From assembly GCA_028275345.1 (NCBI GenBank), contig JAPWUV010000002.1:186001-250000 (forward strand): a stretch of DNA of 64,000 nucleotides. Reading direction: 5' to 3'. The notes beneath the pieces are model-generated. The model searched no databases. It saw nothing but the letters and a program-made list of their open reading frames with translations, and was not told the DNA's origin. A program made the position numbers and the translations under genes. Shown here in pieces: positions 48,333 to 56,535 of this stretch (positions are counted from its first letter, which is position 1; the number at the start of each line of letters is the position of its first letter). The stretch is from a bacterium. GTDB lineage: Bacteria > Zhuqueibacterota > Zhuqueibacteria > Oleimicrobiales > Geothermoviventaceae.

Positions 48333-48710
48333 ATGCGGTTCTTGGCGGTGGATGATTCTCCCACCATGCTGAGGATCATCGTGAACACCCTCCAGCGCCT
48401 CGGCTATCCGGAGGTCGATGGCGCGAGCGATGGGGTGGAGGCTCTGGAGAAGCTTCGTCGGGGCGATTATGACCTCGTGATCACCGACTGGAACATGCCC
48501 CACATGACGGGGCTTGAGCTGCTGCAGGAGATGCGGCGCGATCCCAGACTCAAGGACATCCCTGTCCTGATGGTGACTACTCGCAGTGTGAAGGAGGACA
48601 TCGTCCAAGCGGTGAAGCTTGGCGCTTGCAGCTACGTTGTGAAGCCTTTCACGCCGCAGATCCTCAAGGAAAAGATCGATCAAGCGCTCAGCGTGGCTAC
48701 AGGGAGGTAG
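48333..48710 (+). CDS. cheY: chemotaxis response regulator CheY
   Basis: 125 residues, ATG with GGGAGGAGG upstream. Stand-alone receiver domain: FLAVDDSPTMLRIIV, phospho-acceptor Asp52 (LVITDWNMPHMTG, the 'DWNMP' typical of CheY), MVTTRS and VVKPFTPQ. When phosphorylated it would bind the flagellar switch. CheZ follows after three bases and would dephosphorylate it. Confidence 0.96.
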   Translation: MRFLAVDDSPTMLRIIVNTLQRLGYPEVDGASDGVEALEKLRRGDYDLVITDWNMPHMTGLELLQEMRRDPRLKDIPVLMVTTRSVKEDIVQAVKLGACSYVVKPFTPQILKEKIDQALSVATGR

Positions 48711-48713
48711 GTC

Positions 48714-49541
48714 ATGCAGGAGGATACCGTCCGCAGGGAAGCCGCAGTGACGCGCCAGCACCTGGAATTGCTTCTCAAGCGCGTGGCCGAGGTACGGGCT
48801 CTTTTCATCCTCGTGGAGCGGATTACGCCCTTCGTGGAGGATCTGGTGGAATTCGTGTACGACGTCGGTCCCATGCTGCTGAACGCGAGCAAAGCCCTCC
48901 GTGAAACCTCTCTCAAAATGCCCAAGGCAAGCCGCCAGCTGGACGACGTCACCCATGCTACGGAGGTGGCCACCACGCAGGTGCTCGACCGGGTCGACGA
49001 CATCTTGCATCATCTCGAGGTGCTGCGAAGCGCCGTCGACGAATGGTCCAGGACGCGACGTAGCTTGGCGAGAGCGCGTCGCCGTGCCCGGCGACTTGCG
49101 CGACAATTCCCCGAGAACCCTGCCCTCCAGGAAGAACTGGAAGAGATCGCGAGCGAACTGACTCGCGCAGCGGGTTCGCTGCGCCAGTGGAGAAACCTGG
49201 ATCGCGTCATTGAATCCTCCCAGGAGTGCTCCTACGAGATCATGTCTGCCCTCCAGGTGCAGGACATCACGGCGCAGCAGCTGGCCGCCGCCCGCGACCT
49301 CATCGACAAGGTCCACACGCGCATCGAGGAGTTGCTCCGTCAGCTCGGCGACGAGGAGGAAGAAGGCGAGGACAGGACCCAAACGCGAAGATCCTACGAT
49401 CCGGACGCGAAATTCGATTTCAGCATCTCGACGATGAGGCAGGAGCATGTCGACCGTCTGTTAGAGTCGCTTCTCCGGGATCGCGCCTACGGCGGGGAGC
49501 CCGTGGTACGAGAGGGGGCAAAAACCGCGGATCCGGCGTAG
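48714..49541 (+). CDS. cheZ: CheY-P phosphatase CheZ
   Basis: 275 residues, ATG with GGGAGGTAGG upstream, three bases behind cheY. Mostly helical. The CheZ helix pair is visible: MPKASRQLDDVTHATEVATT and the active-site segment MSALQVQDITAQQL, where Asp184 and Gln188 correspond to the E. coli catalytic Asp and Gln. The C-terminal tail (near 250-262, STMRQEHVDRLLESL) would be the CheY-binding helix. CheZ is best known in Proteobacteria; it occurs more widely, but it is notable here. Confidence 0.85.
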   Translation: MQEDTVRREAAVTRQHLELLLKRVAEVRALFILVERITPFVEDLVEFVYDVGPMLLNASKALRETSLKMPKASRQLDDVTHATEVATTQVLDRVDDILHHLEVLRSAVDEWSRTRRSLARARRRARRLARQFPENPALQEELEEIASELTRAAGSLRQWRNLDRVIESSQECSYEIMSALQVQDITAQQLAAARDLIDKVHTRIEELLRQLGDEEEEGEDRTQTRRSYDPDAKFDFSISTMRQEHVDRLLESLLRDRAYGGEPVVREGAKTADPA

Positions 49542-49716
49542 CCCAGCGGCCGGGAGGAGATGAGTGTGGTGCGGCGAGGAAGCGTCGTTCGAGCTTGCTG
49601 ACCAGGTCAATGTCGGGATGCTCGAGCGCGACGGCATAAGTCGCGGAAACGCGGGCCGAGTCCACGTCAGGAAACGGGGAATCGCAGACTTGCCGGGCCG
49701 GGGCTGAGGTCACGAG

Positions 49717-51579
49717 ATGGACGAGCACGGAGAGAACCTGGACTTTCTCAAGGAAGTACTCGATGACTACACCGCCGAGACCGCCGAGCTCCTCGAGCAG
49801 GCGGAGCAGGATCTGCTGGAACTGGAAGGGAATCCCTCGGCTGATCTCCTGAACCGGATCTTCCGCGCTTTCCACACCATCAAGGGGACATCCTCCTTCC
49901 TCGGCTTCGAGAAGATGTCGGAGCTGACGCACCGCAGCGAAGACCTCCTGAACATGCTGCGGCATGGGGAGATGCAGGTGAGCGCGGGCGTGATTGACCT
50001 CCTGCTGCGCGTCGTGGACGCGGCTCGCACCATGCTGGGCTCCATCAAAGAGTCGGGCTCCGAGGGTGACCTTTCCATTGCCGCGATCCTCGCGGATCTG
50101 GACCAGGTGCTTTCCTCGGCGCAAGCGGGCGGCAGTCCGAACCCATCGGAGGTCGTCCCCGAAGGATCGAGCCTTTCCCCAGCGGAACTTGTGCAGAGGG
50201 ATTCGGTGTCTAGGCCGGCACAGGACGAACGGCCGGGGCCCGAGCCTGCGAAGGCTCACGAAGCCGAGGAGAGCCAAGCAGAAGCGCCGGCCGGCAGTGC
50301 CGCCTTTTCCCCGGTGAGCCAGACCGTGCGGGTGAACGTGGGCCGACTGGATGAGATTATGGATCTCGTGGGGGAGCTCGTGCTCGTCCGCAACCGCATC
50401 CAGCAACTGGCCCAGCAAATGCACCTCGGGACCAGAACATTGGCCAAGGAGGGTCCCGCTTCGCTTCCCATCGATCAGCTCGTGGCCGCTTCGGAGCAGC
50501 TCCAGTTTGTCTCCGCGCAGCTCCAGGATGCCGTGATGCGGATCCGCATGCTGCCCATTTCCAACGTGTTCCACCGCTTCCCGAGACTTGTACGCGACCT
50601 GGCCAAGGAAAAGGGCAAAGAAGCTCGATTGGTGATGGAAGGCGAGGAGACGGAGCTGGACAAGTCCGTGCTCGAGCTGATCAGCGATCCTCTCGTGCAT
50701 CTGATCCGGAACGCGGTGGATCACGGGATTGAACCGCCCGATGTCCGCGAGAGTCTCGGGAAGCCAAGGGTCGGCACCATTCGCCTGGCTGCCTGCCACG
50801 AAGGGGATCACATCGTGATCGAAGTGGAGGATGACGGGGCGGGGATCGATCCGGGCCGGGTGCGCCAAGCTGCGGCTTCGCGAGGCCTGCTTACGGCGGA
50901 GGAGGTGGAAAAACTCAGCGACCGCGAGGCTCTCGATCTCATCTTCGTGCCAGGGTTCTCAACGGCCAACAAGGTCACGGACACGTCCGGTCGCGGGGTG
51001 GGGATGGACGTCGTAAAGACCAACATCACCCGCCTGAATGGCCAGATTTCGGTGGTGTCCACAGTGGGCAAAGGGACCCGATTCACGGTTCGCCTGCCCC
51101 TGACGCTCGTCATTGTCCCAGGGCTGATGGTGGAGGCTGCGGATCAGGTGTTGGTGATCCCGCTCTCTTCCGTGCTGGAAACAGCTCGCCTGCGCGATCA
51201 CACCACGTACCGGGTCGGCGGAAGGCCAGTGCTCCGCCTCCGCGAGGATGTGATTCCCCTCATCGACCTCGGCGAGGTTTTGAATCTCCGCCACAGCTCC
51301 GAGCTGGGTGGCTACGCTGTGATCGTTGCGCTTGCGAACCGACGCGCCGGGATCGTGGTGGACCACCTCTGCGGCCAGGAAGAGATCGTCGTCAAGCCTC
51401 TCGGCGGTCTTCTGGGGAGATCGAAGGTCTTCGCCGGAGCCACAATCCTTGGGGATGGAAAGGTCCGTTTGGTCTTGGACGTGGGCGAGCTGATGAACCT
51501 GGCCCAGGCCACTTCCTCCGGTGCCAGCTTAGGAAGCCGCATCCTTTCCGCACGGCACTTGCGGGCGGAAGCCGCATGA
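49717..51579 (+). CDS. cheA: chemotaxis histidine kinase CheA
   Basis: 620 residues, ATG with GAGG upstream. P1 phosphotransfer domain (phospho-acceptor His53 in AFHTIKGTSSFLGF), a Pro/Ala/Glu-rich linker at about 130-205 without a clear P2 CheY-binding domain, P3 dimerisation helices starting near VNVGRLDEIMDLVGELVLVR, P4 ATPase (HLIRNAVDHGIEPP, DDGAGID, GRGVGMDVVKTNI) and P5 CheW-like regulatory domain to the end. Lack of P2 means CheY would have to dock directly on P1 or P4. It closes the cluster; no CheR, CheB or CheD is in the window. Confidence 0.96.
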   Translation: MDEHGENLDFLKEVLDDYTAETAELLEQAEQDLLELEGNPSADLLNRIFRAFHTIKGTSSFLGFEKMSELTHRSEDLLNMLRHGEMQVSAGVIDLLLRVVDAARTMLGSIKESGSEGDLSIAAILADLDQVLSSAQAGGSPNPSEVVPEGSSLSPAELVQRDSVSRPAQDERPGPEPAKAHEAEESQAEAPAGSAAFSPVSQTVRVNVGRLDEIMDLVGELVLVRNRIQQLAQQMHLGTRTLAKEGPASLPIDQLVAASEQLQFVSAQLQDAVMRIRMLPISNVFHRFPRLVRDLAKEKGKEARLVMEGEETELDKSVLELISDPLVHLIRNAVDHGIEPPDVRESLGKPRVGTIRLAACHEGDHIVIEVEDDGAGIDPGRVRQAAASRGLLTAEEVEKLSDREALDLIFVPGFSTANKVTDTSGRGVGMDVVKTNITRLNGQISVVSTVGKGTRFTVRLPLTLVIVPGLMVEAADQVLVIPLSSVLETARLRDHTTYRVGGRPVLRLREDVIPLIDLGEVLNLRHSSELGGYAVIVALANRRAGIVVDHLCGQEEIVVKPLGGLLGRSKVFAGATILGDGKVRLVLDVGELMNLAQATSSGASLGSRILSARHLRAEAA

Positions 51580-51960
51580 AGAGCCCGCCGGAAACGTCCA
51601 TCGACTTGCGGAGGCCGTTCCGAGGGGGCAGTTTCTTTCCAAAGCGTCTCCAACCGCACACGCCTCGCCGGCAAGGATTCTCGGCCCTCCTTGCGAAAAG
51701 GGAGGACTGGGTTTCCCGCTTTCCCCTCGCTATGACGCAGTCCTTTGGGCTCAAGTTGCGACAGAGGTCCCTTTGCGCAAGCCCCGACGCAGAGGCGGAG
51801 AACGATCGTCGCCGGGTCGGGGCCGCTTGAGATCCATTGCGTCCGGCCCTTGCGCCGCAATTGGGGGTTGCTTATCTTCGCGGGACGAGCCAAATCAGCG
51901 GGGAAGCGAGGCAGATACCTCTGCGATCACTCAGCGCTCAAACCATCGAAGGAGGAGAAC
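51580..51960. other. intergenic region, nothing recognised
   Basis: 381 bases after cheA. No terminator, promoter pair or repeat was clear. The open frames are compositionally noncoding. Confidence 0.45.
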
Positions 51961-52254
51961 ATGGCCGGGATCCGAAGGCAGTGGACGCCAGCCGAGGCGG
52001 ACAACTGGAGCAAGGAGGATTGGATCGCAGTGATCCTCTCCTGTCTGTCGTACGTGGGGATCCTCACCGGGGTGAGCCTGGCCTTCTTGCTCCGCTGGCA
52101 GGGCTTCGCTATCCTGGTGATCACGGCAGTGGTCACCTGGCTCATGTTCCGGATTATCGACCCGAAGCTCAGCGTTCTTTCCCGGGACTACGAGCAGAAA
52201 CAGAGGGAGTACATCGAGCGGCTTGAGAAAATCGCGCGCTGGGAGGGCGAGTGA
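51961..52254 (+). CDS. small two-helix membrane protein
   Basis: 97 residues from ATG 51961, AAGGAGG eight bases upstream. After a soluble start (MAGIRRQWTPAEADNWSKED) come two hydrophobic segments (WIAVILSCLSYVGILTGVSL and GFAILVITAVVTWLMFRII) and a charged helical tail (LSRDYEQKQREYIERLEKIA). No family recognised. Its stop overlaps the start of the next small gene (TGATG) and a sodium:solute symporter lies downstream, so it is probably an accessory subunit of that transporter. Confidence 0.75.
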   Translation: MAGIRRQWTPAEADNWSKEDWIAVILSCLSYVGILTGVSLAFLLRWQGFAILVITAVVTWLMFRIIDPKLSVLSRDYEQKQREYIERLEKIARWEGE

Positions 52255-52364
52255 TGGGGCAGGGACTGAAGATGGTCATCGGGATGAGCATCGCTTACCT
52301 TGCGTCCTTCGCAGGGTTGATCTTGGCTTACCGCTACTACAAGAAATATCGCGGCAGGGCATGA
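52254..52364 (+). CDS. 36-residue single-helix membrane protein
   Basis: ATG 52254 overlaps the previous stop (TGATG). Sequence begins MGQGLKMVIGMSIAYLASFA, continues with LILAYRYY and ends in a basic tail (KKYRGRA). One membrane helix with a positively charged C-terminus predicts N-out, C-in topology. No homologue known to me. Too short for most gene finders; translation coupling and placement support it. Confidence 0.6.
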   Translation: MGQGLKMVIGMSIAYLASFAGLILAYRYYKKYRGRA

Positions 52365-52385
52365 AATGGGACGGGAGGAGGAAAC

Positions 52386-52538
52386 ATGTTCTCCGTGACG
52401 ATGGTGGAGCCTGTGATTCGCCGGATCGAGAATCACTGGATGGGGATTCTGTTCCCGGCCCTGGTTTTCGTCATCTCCTTCATTGCCGCCTGGCTACTGT
52501 ACTGGCACTTCGCCAAGCAAGTGCAGAGGAAGAGCTGA
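52386..52538 (+). CDS. 50-residue single-helix membrane protein
   Basis: ATG 52386 with GGGAGGAGG upstream. It starts MFSVTMVEPVIRRIENHWMG, then one membrane helix (ILFPALVFVISFIAAWLLYW) and a basic tail HFAKQVQRKS. It lies 21 bases after the 36-residue gene and 78 bases before the symporter gene. A very good ribosome site and ordered spacing argue that it is expressed. Function unknown. Confidence 0.65.
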   Translation: MFSVTMVEPVIRRIENHWMGILFPALVFVISFIAAWLLYWHFAKQVQRKS

Positions 52539-52616
52539 GAAGGGTTTGAGGAGCGAACCGGGGAAGTGGGCGACATTCCCCGCGGAACGGACGAACACGC
52601 GAGGAGCGATGGAGCG

Positions 52617-54197
52617 ATGGTGACCTTCACAATCGTCGACTGGTTCTGGCTTGCGACCTACCTCGTGTTGATGATTGGCTGCGGGATGCTTTTCTATCGA
52701 CTGGGTCGTCGTTCGGAGAGCGACTTCTTCCTGGCCGGACGAGGCCTGCCCTGGTGGCTTCCTGCGGCCTCGGTGTACGCAACCCACACGGCCACCGACA
52801 CGCCCATGTGGGTCACCGGCGTTGTCTACCGGCACGGGCTGACGGGGCTGTGGTACACCTTTTTCCCGGCCTGGTGCGCGGTGAGCGCGTTCGTGTCTAC
52901 GCGCATTTTCCGACGCTCGGCCGCCTTCACCCAAGCGGAGTGGCAAAGCCTGCGTTTCCACGGGCTGGGCTCGGAGCTCCTCCGAGGATGGGTGGCAGGA
53001 TGGCAGGTGTTCATGAACATGTTCATCCTCGGCTGGGTCGGTATCGCCATGGGCAAGGTGTGCAATTACCTCTTCGGTTGGCCCACCTGGTTGGGGTTGG
53101 TCGTGTTCTCGACGGCCACAGCCATTTACGTCCTGGCCGCAGGCTACTGGGGGGTGGTCATGGCCGACTTCCAGCAGGGGCTCATCGCCTTCTTGATGAT
53201 CGTGTTCGTCACCGTGATCGGCATCTGGGGCGTGGGGGGCCCTGGAGCGATCATCGGCCGGCTCCAGGAATTGGGACAAGCTTGGCGTCTCAACCCATTT
53301 CACTTCACGGGCTGGTTCAGCGGGGATTTCCCCGTCGCCTGGTTTCTGACGATGCTGGTGATCGCCTTGGTCGGTGGGCTCGGCATGGGGACCAGCATCG
53401 ATTGGTACGTGGAGGCTCAGCGCATCCAGAGCGCGCGAACAGTGAAGGATGCGGCCTACAGCATCTGGGCCGGCTCCGCCGTCACGCTCATGCGGAATGC
53501 CATGTGGGCCCCCGCTATTCTGGCCTTCTTCGTGATGTACCCGAACATCTCCGAGGTGAGCCAATACGAGCTCGGTTGGTTCCGACTTGGTTTCGAGCTG
53601 CTTCCGCCCGGCATGGTTGGCTTTTTCTTCGCAGCGATCGTCGCGATCCACCTCTCGACCATTTCCACCCACCTCAACCTCGGGGCCATGTACGGTACGC
53701 GCGACATCTACCACCACTACATCAATCCTCAGGCCACGGAGCGACAGCTGGTATGGGTAGGGAGGCTGGTGACCGGCATTCTCCTGCTCGGCTCTTTCTT
53801 CTTCGGCATGATGATGGAGAACATCACCCAATGGCTAATCTTCGCGCTCTGGCTCATGGCGGCAGGGGTCTGGCTTCCCAACATCCTCCAGGTCGTCTGG
53901 TGGAGGTTCAACTCCTGGGGGTACTTGGTGAGCTGGATCGCCAATCTGGGCCTCAGCTGGCTTGTCGTGTGGATCTTGCCCGCGTTCGGGATACTGCCTG
54001 AGCTCCCCGACTACCAGCAGTTCTGGCTCCTCATGGCGCTCGGGGCGGCGATCTACATCCCCGTGACTCTCCTGACGAAGCCAGAACCGATGGACCACCT
54101 TGTACGACTGTATGTGATGGCTCGGCCCATCGGGTGGTGGGGGCCTGTCCGCCGCGAGGCCGAGCGCAGAGGCTTGATCCCGAAGACCGCGGGCTGA
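52617..54197 (+). CDS. sodium:solute symporter (second copy)
   Basis: 526 residues from ATG 52617 (GAGGAG upstream; the frame is open to 52566). Eleven or more hydrophobic segments. Start YRLGRRSESDFFLAGRGLPW with the SSS signature, YATHTATDTPMWVTGVVYRH, core GGLGMGTSIDWYVEAQRIQS and late FFFAAIVAIHLSTISTHLNL. It is clearly diverged from the symporter at 17.1 kb. It follows three genes for tiny membrane proteins in one likely transcript. Substrate unknown. Confidence 0.9.
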   Translation: MVTFTIVDWFWLATYLVLMIGCGMLFYRLGRRSESDFFLAGRGLPWWLPAASVYATHTATDTPMWVTGVVYRHGLTGLWYTFFPAWCAVSAFVSTRIFRRSAAFTQAEWQSLRFHGLGSELLRGWVAGWQVFMNMFILGWVGIAMGKVCNYLFGWPTWLGLVVFSTATAIYVLAAGYWGVVMADFQQGLIAFLMIVFVTVIGIWGVGGPGAIIGRLQELGQAWRLNPFHFTGWFSGDFPVAWFLTMLVIALVGGLGMGTSIDWYVEAQRIQSARTVKDAAYSIWAGSAVTLMRNAMWAPAILAFFVMYPNISEVSQYELGWFRLGFELLPPGMVGFFFAAIVAIHLSTISTHLNLGAMYGTRDIYHHYINPQATERQLVWVGRLVTGILLLGSFFFGMMMENITQWLIFALWLMAAGVWLPNILQVVWWRFNSWGYLVSWIANLGLSWLVVWILPAFGILPELPDYQQFWLLMALGAAIYIPVTLLTKPEPMDHLVRLYVMARPIGWWGPVRREAERRGLIPKTAG

Positions 54198-54573
54198 AAA
54201 GCGGCGATCGCCGGAGCCTGCTCTCTTTCGTTCCCTGTATCCCCTGGGGCCGGCGTCGCGCGGAAGCTCCGCCAGGAGCCTACCCAAGGCGGAGGTTAAC
54301 GCCACGGCGGCGTGCCCCTACGGATGGGAAGAGCGCTGGGTAGCGAGACAATCCCCGGATTTTCGGGGGGCAGGGATTTTTCTTGCAGGCTGGGCAGCGA
54401 TTTGTTACATTGGCTACGCAGCTGAAGGGGGACAATCGGGTGCAGGTAGCGGCAGAGGCCATCGGAAACCAACCTTCCTCCGGACGAAGCGAAAAGCTCA
54501 CGGCTGGGCTGGGAGCCAATGAAGGGGGAAGAAGGCCAAGGGAAGTGAGTAACCCAACAGGAGGAGGGTTGCG
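54198..54573. other. intergenic region with a possible promoter
   Basis: 376 bases. Holds a 5-bp hairpin CCCCG-attt-CGGGG near 54354-54368 and the weak promoter at 54383-54410. Nothing else was recognised. Confidence 0.45.
54383..54410 (+). promoter_or_regulatory. possible sigma-70 promoter of the small membrane gene
   Basis: TTGCAG (54383-54388), 16-base spacer, TTACAT (54405-54410). Each hexamer differs from consensus, so it is moderate to weak. Confidence 0.4.
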
Positions 54574-54864
54574 ATGATCGGAATGGATTTTGTCAGCTTC
54601 TTGATCCTTCTTGTGATCAGCGCCGTTGTCTCGGCGATTCTGCACTACCCGCTTAAGTTCTACGTCCGGCCTGGGTTCGTCTCCTACCTGTCCAAGGTCA
54701 TCTTCGGCTGGATCGGGGCCTGGCTCGGGACGCCGGTTTTTGGCCGCTGGTTTGGCGGCCTCAACTACAGAGAGGTGTACATCCTCCCCGCCATTCTTGG
54801 GTGCGCGGCTATCCTGGTGATGTTGGTAGACCTCGTGAAGACCACAAAGGCGGCTTCCTCATAG
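54574..54864 (+). CDS. small membrane protein
   Basis: 96 residues, ATG with AGGAGGAGG upstream. Hydrophobic segments at about 5-25 (FVSFLILLVISAVVSAILHY), 37-55 (SYLSKVIFGWIGAWLGTPVF) and 68-88. The glycine pattern GWIGAWLG recalls GlsB/YeaQ/YmgE-type transglycosylase-associated proteins but the match is partial. It has its own weak promoter and a clear terminator downstream. Function unknown. Confidence 0.65.
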   Translation: MIGMDFVSFLILLVISAVVSAILHYPLKFYVRPGFVSYLSKVIFGWIGAWLGTPVFGRWFGGLNYREVYILPAILGCAAILVMLVDLVKTTKAASS

Positions 54865-54901
54865 CGGAAGCCGGAGAGCCTCTGCGCTAACGTGCCCCGG
54901 A

Positions 54902-54934
54902 CCCCAGGGCTCCCGTCCTGGGGCTTTTTCTTTT
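54902..54934 (+). terminator. intrinsic terminator after the small membrane gene
   Basis: Stem CCCCAGG (54902-54908) and CCTGGGG (54917-54923) with an 8-base loop, then CTTTTTCTTTTT. Confidence 0.9.
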
Positions 54935-55008
54935 TGGCCTTGCAATCTGCGCGCAGGAAGCAGCGTCTCAGCGTCAAACCGGAGAGGAGAGAGTCCGGGA
55001 GGGAGAGC

Positions 55009-56286
55009 ATGCTGCGCCAGGGGTGCGTTGGTCTGATATTCCTGCTGCTGTGGGGAGGGCGATCCCTGTTCGCTTCGCCCCAGGATACGAGCAAGATGGC
55101 GGCCGCGCCGCGTGTTTTCATCGATTGCTCCTCCTGCGACATGGACTACGTCCGCCAACAGGTTCCCTACGTGAACTACGTCCGCGACCGTTTCGATGCC
55201 CAGGTGCATGTGCTCATCACATCCCAACGCACCGGAAGTGGGGGCACGGAGTACACCCTCGTCTTCCTGGGTCGGGAGGCGTTCGCGGGCAGGAACGACA
55301 CCCTTCGGATCGCCGTCACGAGCACGGCCACGGAAGAGGAGGTACGGTCGGCGCTCGTGCGTACCTTGAAGATCGGCTTGGTCCCGTATGTGGCTCGCAC
55401 GCCGGTCCGCGACATGATTTCGGTCCAATACGTTCCACAAGCGTCGACGGAGCAGGTCACCGACCGCTGGAAGAACTGGGTCTTTCGCCTCAGCCTCAAC
55501 GCGTTTGGCAACGGGGAGAAATCGAGCCGCGCCCTGAACCTGTACGGTACCTTCAGCGCCAGTCGTGTCACACCGATCTGGAAGATCCGGATGTCGCTCC
55601 ACGGGACCTACACCGAGAATCGCTTCGAGTACGGTGACACCAGGATTTTCAGCTACACTCGGGGTCGGGGTTTTGACGCGCTTGTGGTTCGGAGCTTGGG
55701 GGAACACTGGTCGGCTGGAGTACGCGCAGGGTACAGCTCCTCCACCTACAGCAACCTCGCCAAGCAGGTCTATCTCTCGCCGGCGCTGGAGTTCGACATC
55801 TTCCCGTATTCTCAGTCGACGCATCGAGAGCTGACGATCCGCTACGGGATCCGCGCCGAACAAGTGCGGTATCTCGAGGAGACGATCTTCGACCGGACTT
55901 CGGAGCAACCCTGGTCCCACTCTCTTGCGATCACGCTCACCTTCAAACAGCCGTGGGGATCCACCGAGACCACCCTCCGTACCTCCCAGTACTGGCACGA
56001 CCTGAGCAAGAATCGGGCGGAGCTTTGGAACGCGCTCAATGTCCGTCTGTTCGGCGGGTTCAATCTCTACATCGTGGGATCCTTTTCCCGGATCCACGAT
56101 CAGCTTTCACTTCCCAAGCGCGGAGCGACCAAGGAGGAAGTGCTCCTGCAGAGGCGTCAGCTGGCGACCAACTACTCGTATTTCGCTTCCGTCGGGATCA
56201 GCTACACCTTCGGTTCCATCTACAGCAATGTGGTCAATCCGCGCTTCGGGAGCGAATCGCAGGGGGTGCAGATCATCATTCAGTGA
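55009..56286 (+). CDS. secreted/outer-membrane beta-barrel protein
   Basis: 425 residues from ATG 55009, GGGAGGGAG upstream; signal peptide (GLIFLLLWGGRSLFA). N-terminal domain of about 130 residues with the pattern FIDCSSCDMDYVRQQVPYVN and VRDRFDAQVHVLITSQRTGS, which I recall from FCB-group proteins of unknown function. The remaining 270 residues alternate polar and aromatic residues like a barrel (LNAFGNGEKSSRALNLYGTF, FRLSLN, YSYFASVGISYTFGSIYSNV) and the end is IIIQ. Probably an outer membrane protein; cargo or ligand unknown. Confidence 0.7.
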   Translation: MLRQGCVGLIFLLLWGGRSLFASPQDTSKMAAAPRVFIDCSSCDMDYVRQQVPYVNYVRDRFDAQVHVLITSQRTGSGGTEYTLVFLGREAFAGRNDTLRIAVTSTATEEEVRSALVRTLKIGLVPYVARTPVRDMISVQYVPQASTEQVTDRWKNWVFRLSLNAFGNGEKSSRALNLYGTFSASRVTPIWKIRMSLHGTYTENRFEYGDTRIFSYTRGRGFDALVVRSLGEHWSAGVRAGYSSSTYSNLAKQVYLSPALEFDIFPYSQSTHRELTIRYGIRAEQVRYLEETIFDRTSEQPWSHSLAITLTFKQPWGSTETTLRTSQYWHDLSKNRAELWNALNVRLFGGFNLYIVGSFSRIHDQLSLPKRGATKEEVLLQRRQLATNYSYFASVGISYTFGSIYSNVVNPRFGSESQGVQIIIQ

Positions 56287-56443
56287 GCGGGAGGGCGCGG
56301 CGTCAGCCTGACACGTCCGTCGCGCCGAGTGGCGTTCCTCTGCCTCCCGGCTTCCACGTCCTGCTTTAGTTCCTCCCCCCCGGAGCCTCCGAGGCCCGGA
56401 GGGCCTCTCGGATTCTTGCCGCTCTGGATTCAGCCCAGTTGGC

Positions 56444-56472
56444 TTGACAATCAGTCGTCCGTTTGGTACCTT
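56444..56472 (+). promoter_or_regulatory. sigma-70 promoter of the Lon-like gene
   Basis: Consensus TTGACA (56444-56449), 17-base spacer, TACCTT (56467-56472). The leader would be about 57 bases. Confidence 0.75.
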
Positions 56473-56535
56473 TCCGCAGCGACCTGGATCCGATGAACAC
56501 GGCATTCCCTTTCCGAATTCCGAAGGGGAGGAAGG

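Noticed and set aside
48066-50868. Minus-strand frames of 460 and 482 codons opposite the chemotaxis genes
   Set aside because: Shadows of cheY, cheZ and cheA in GC-rich DNA; histidine- and arginine-rich with no domain.
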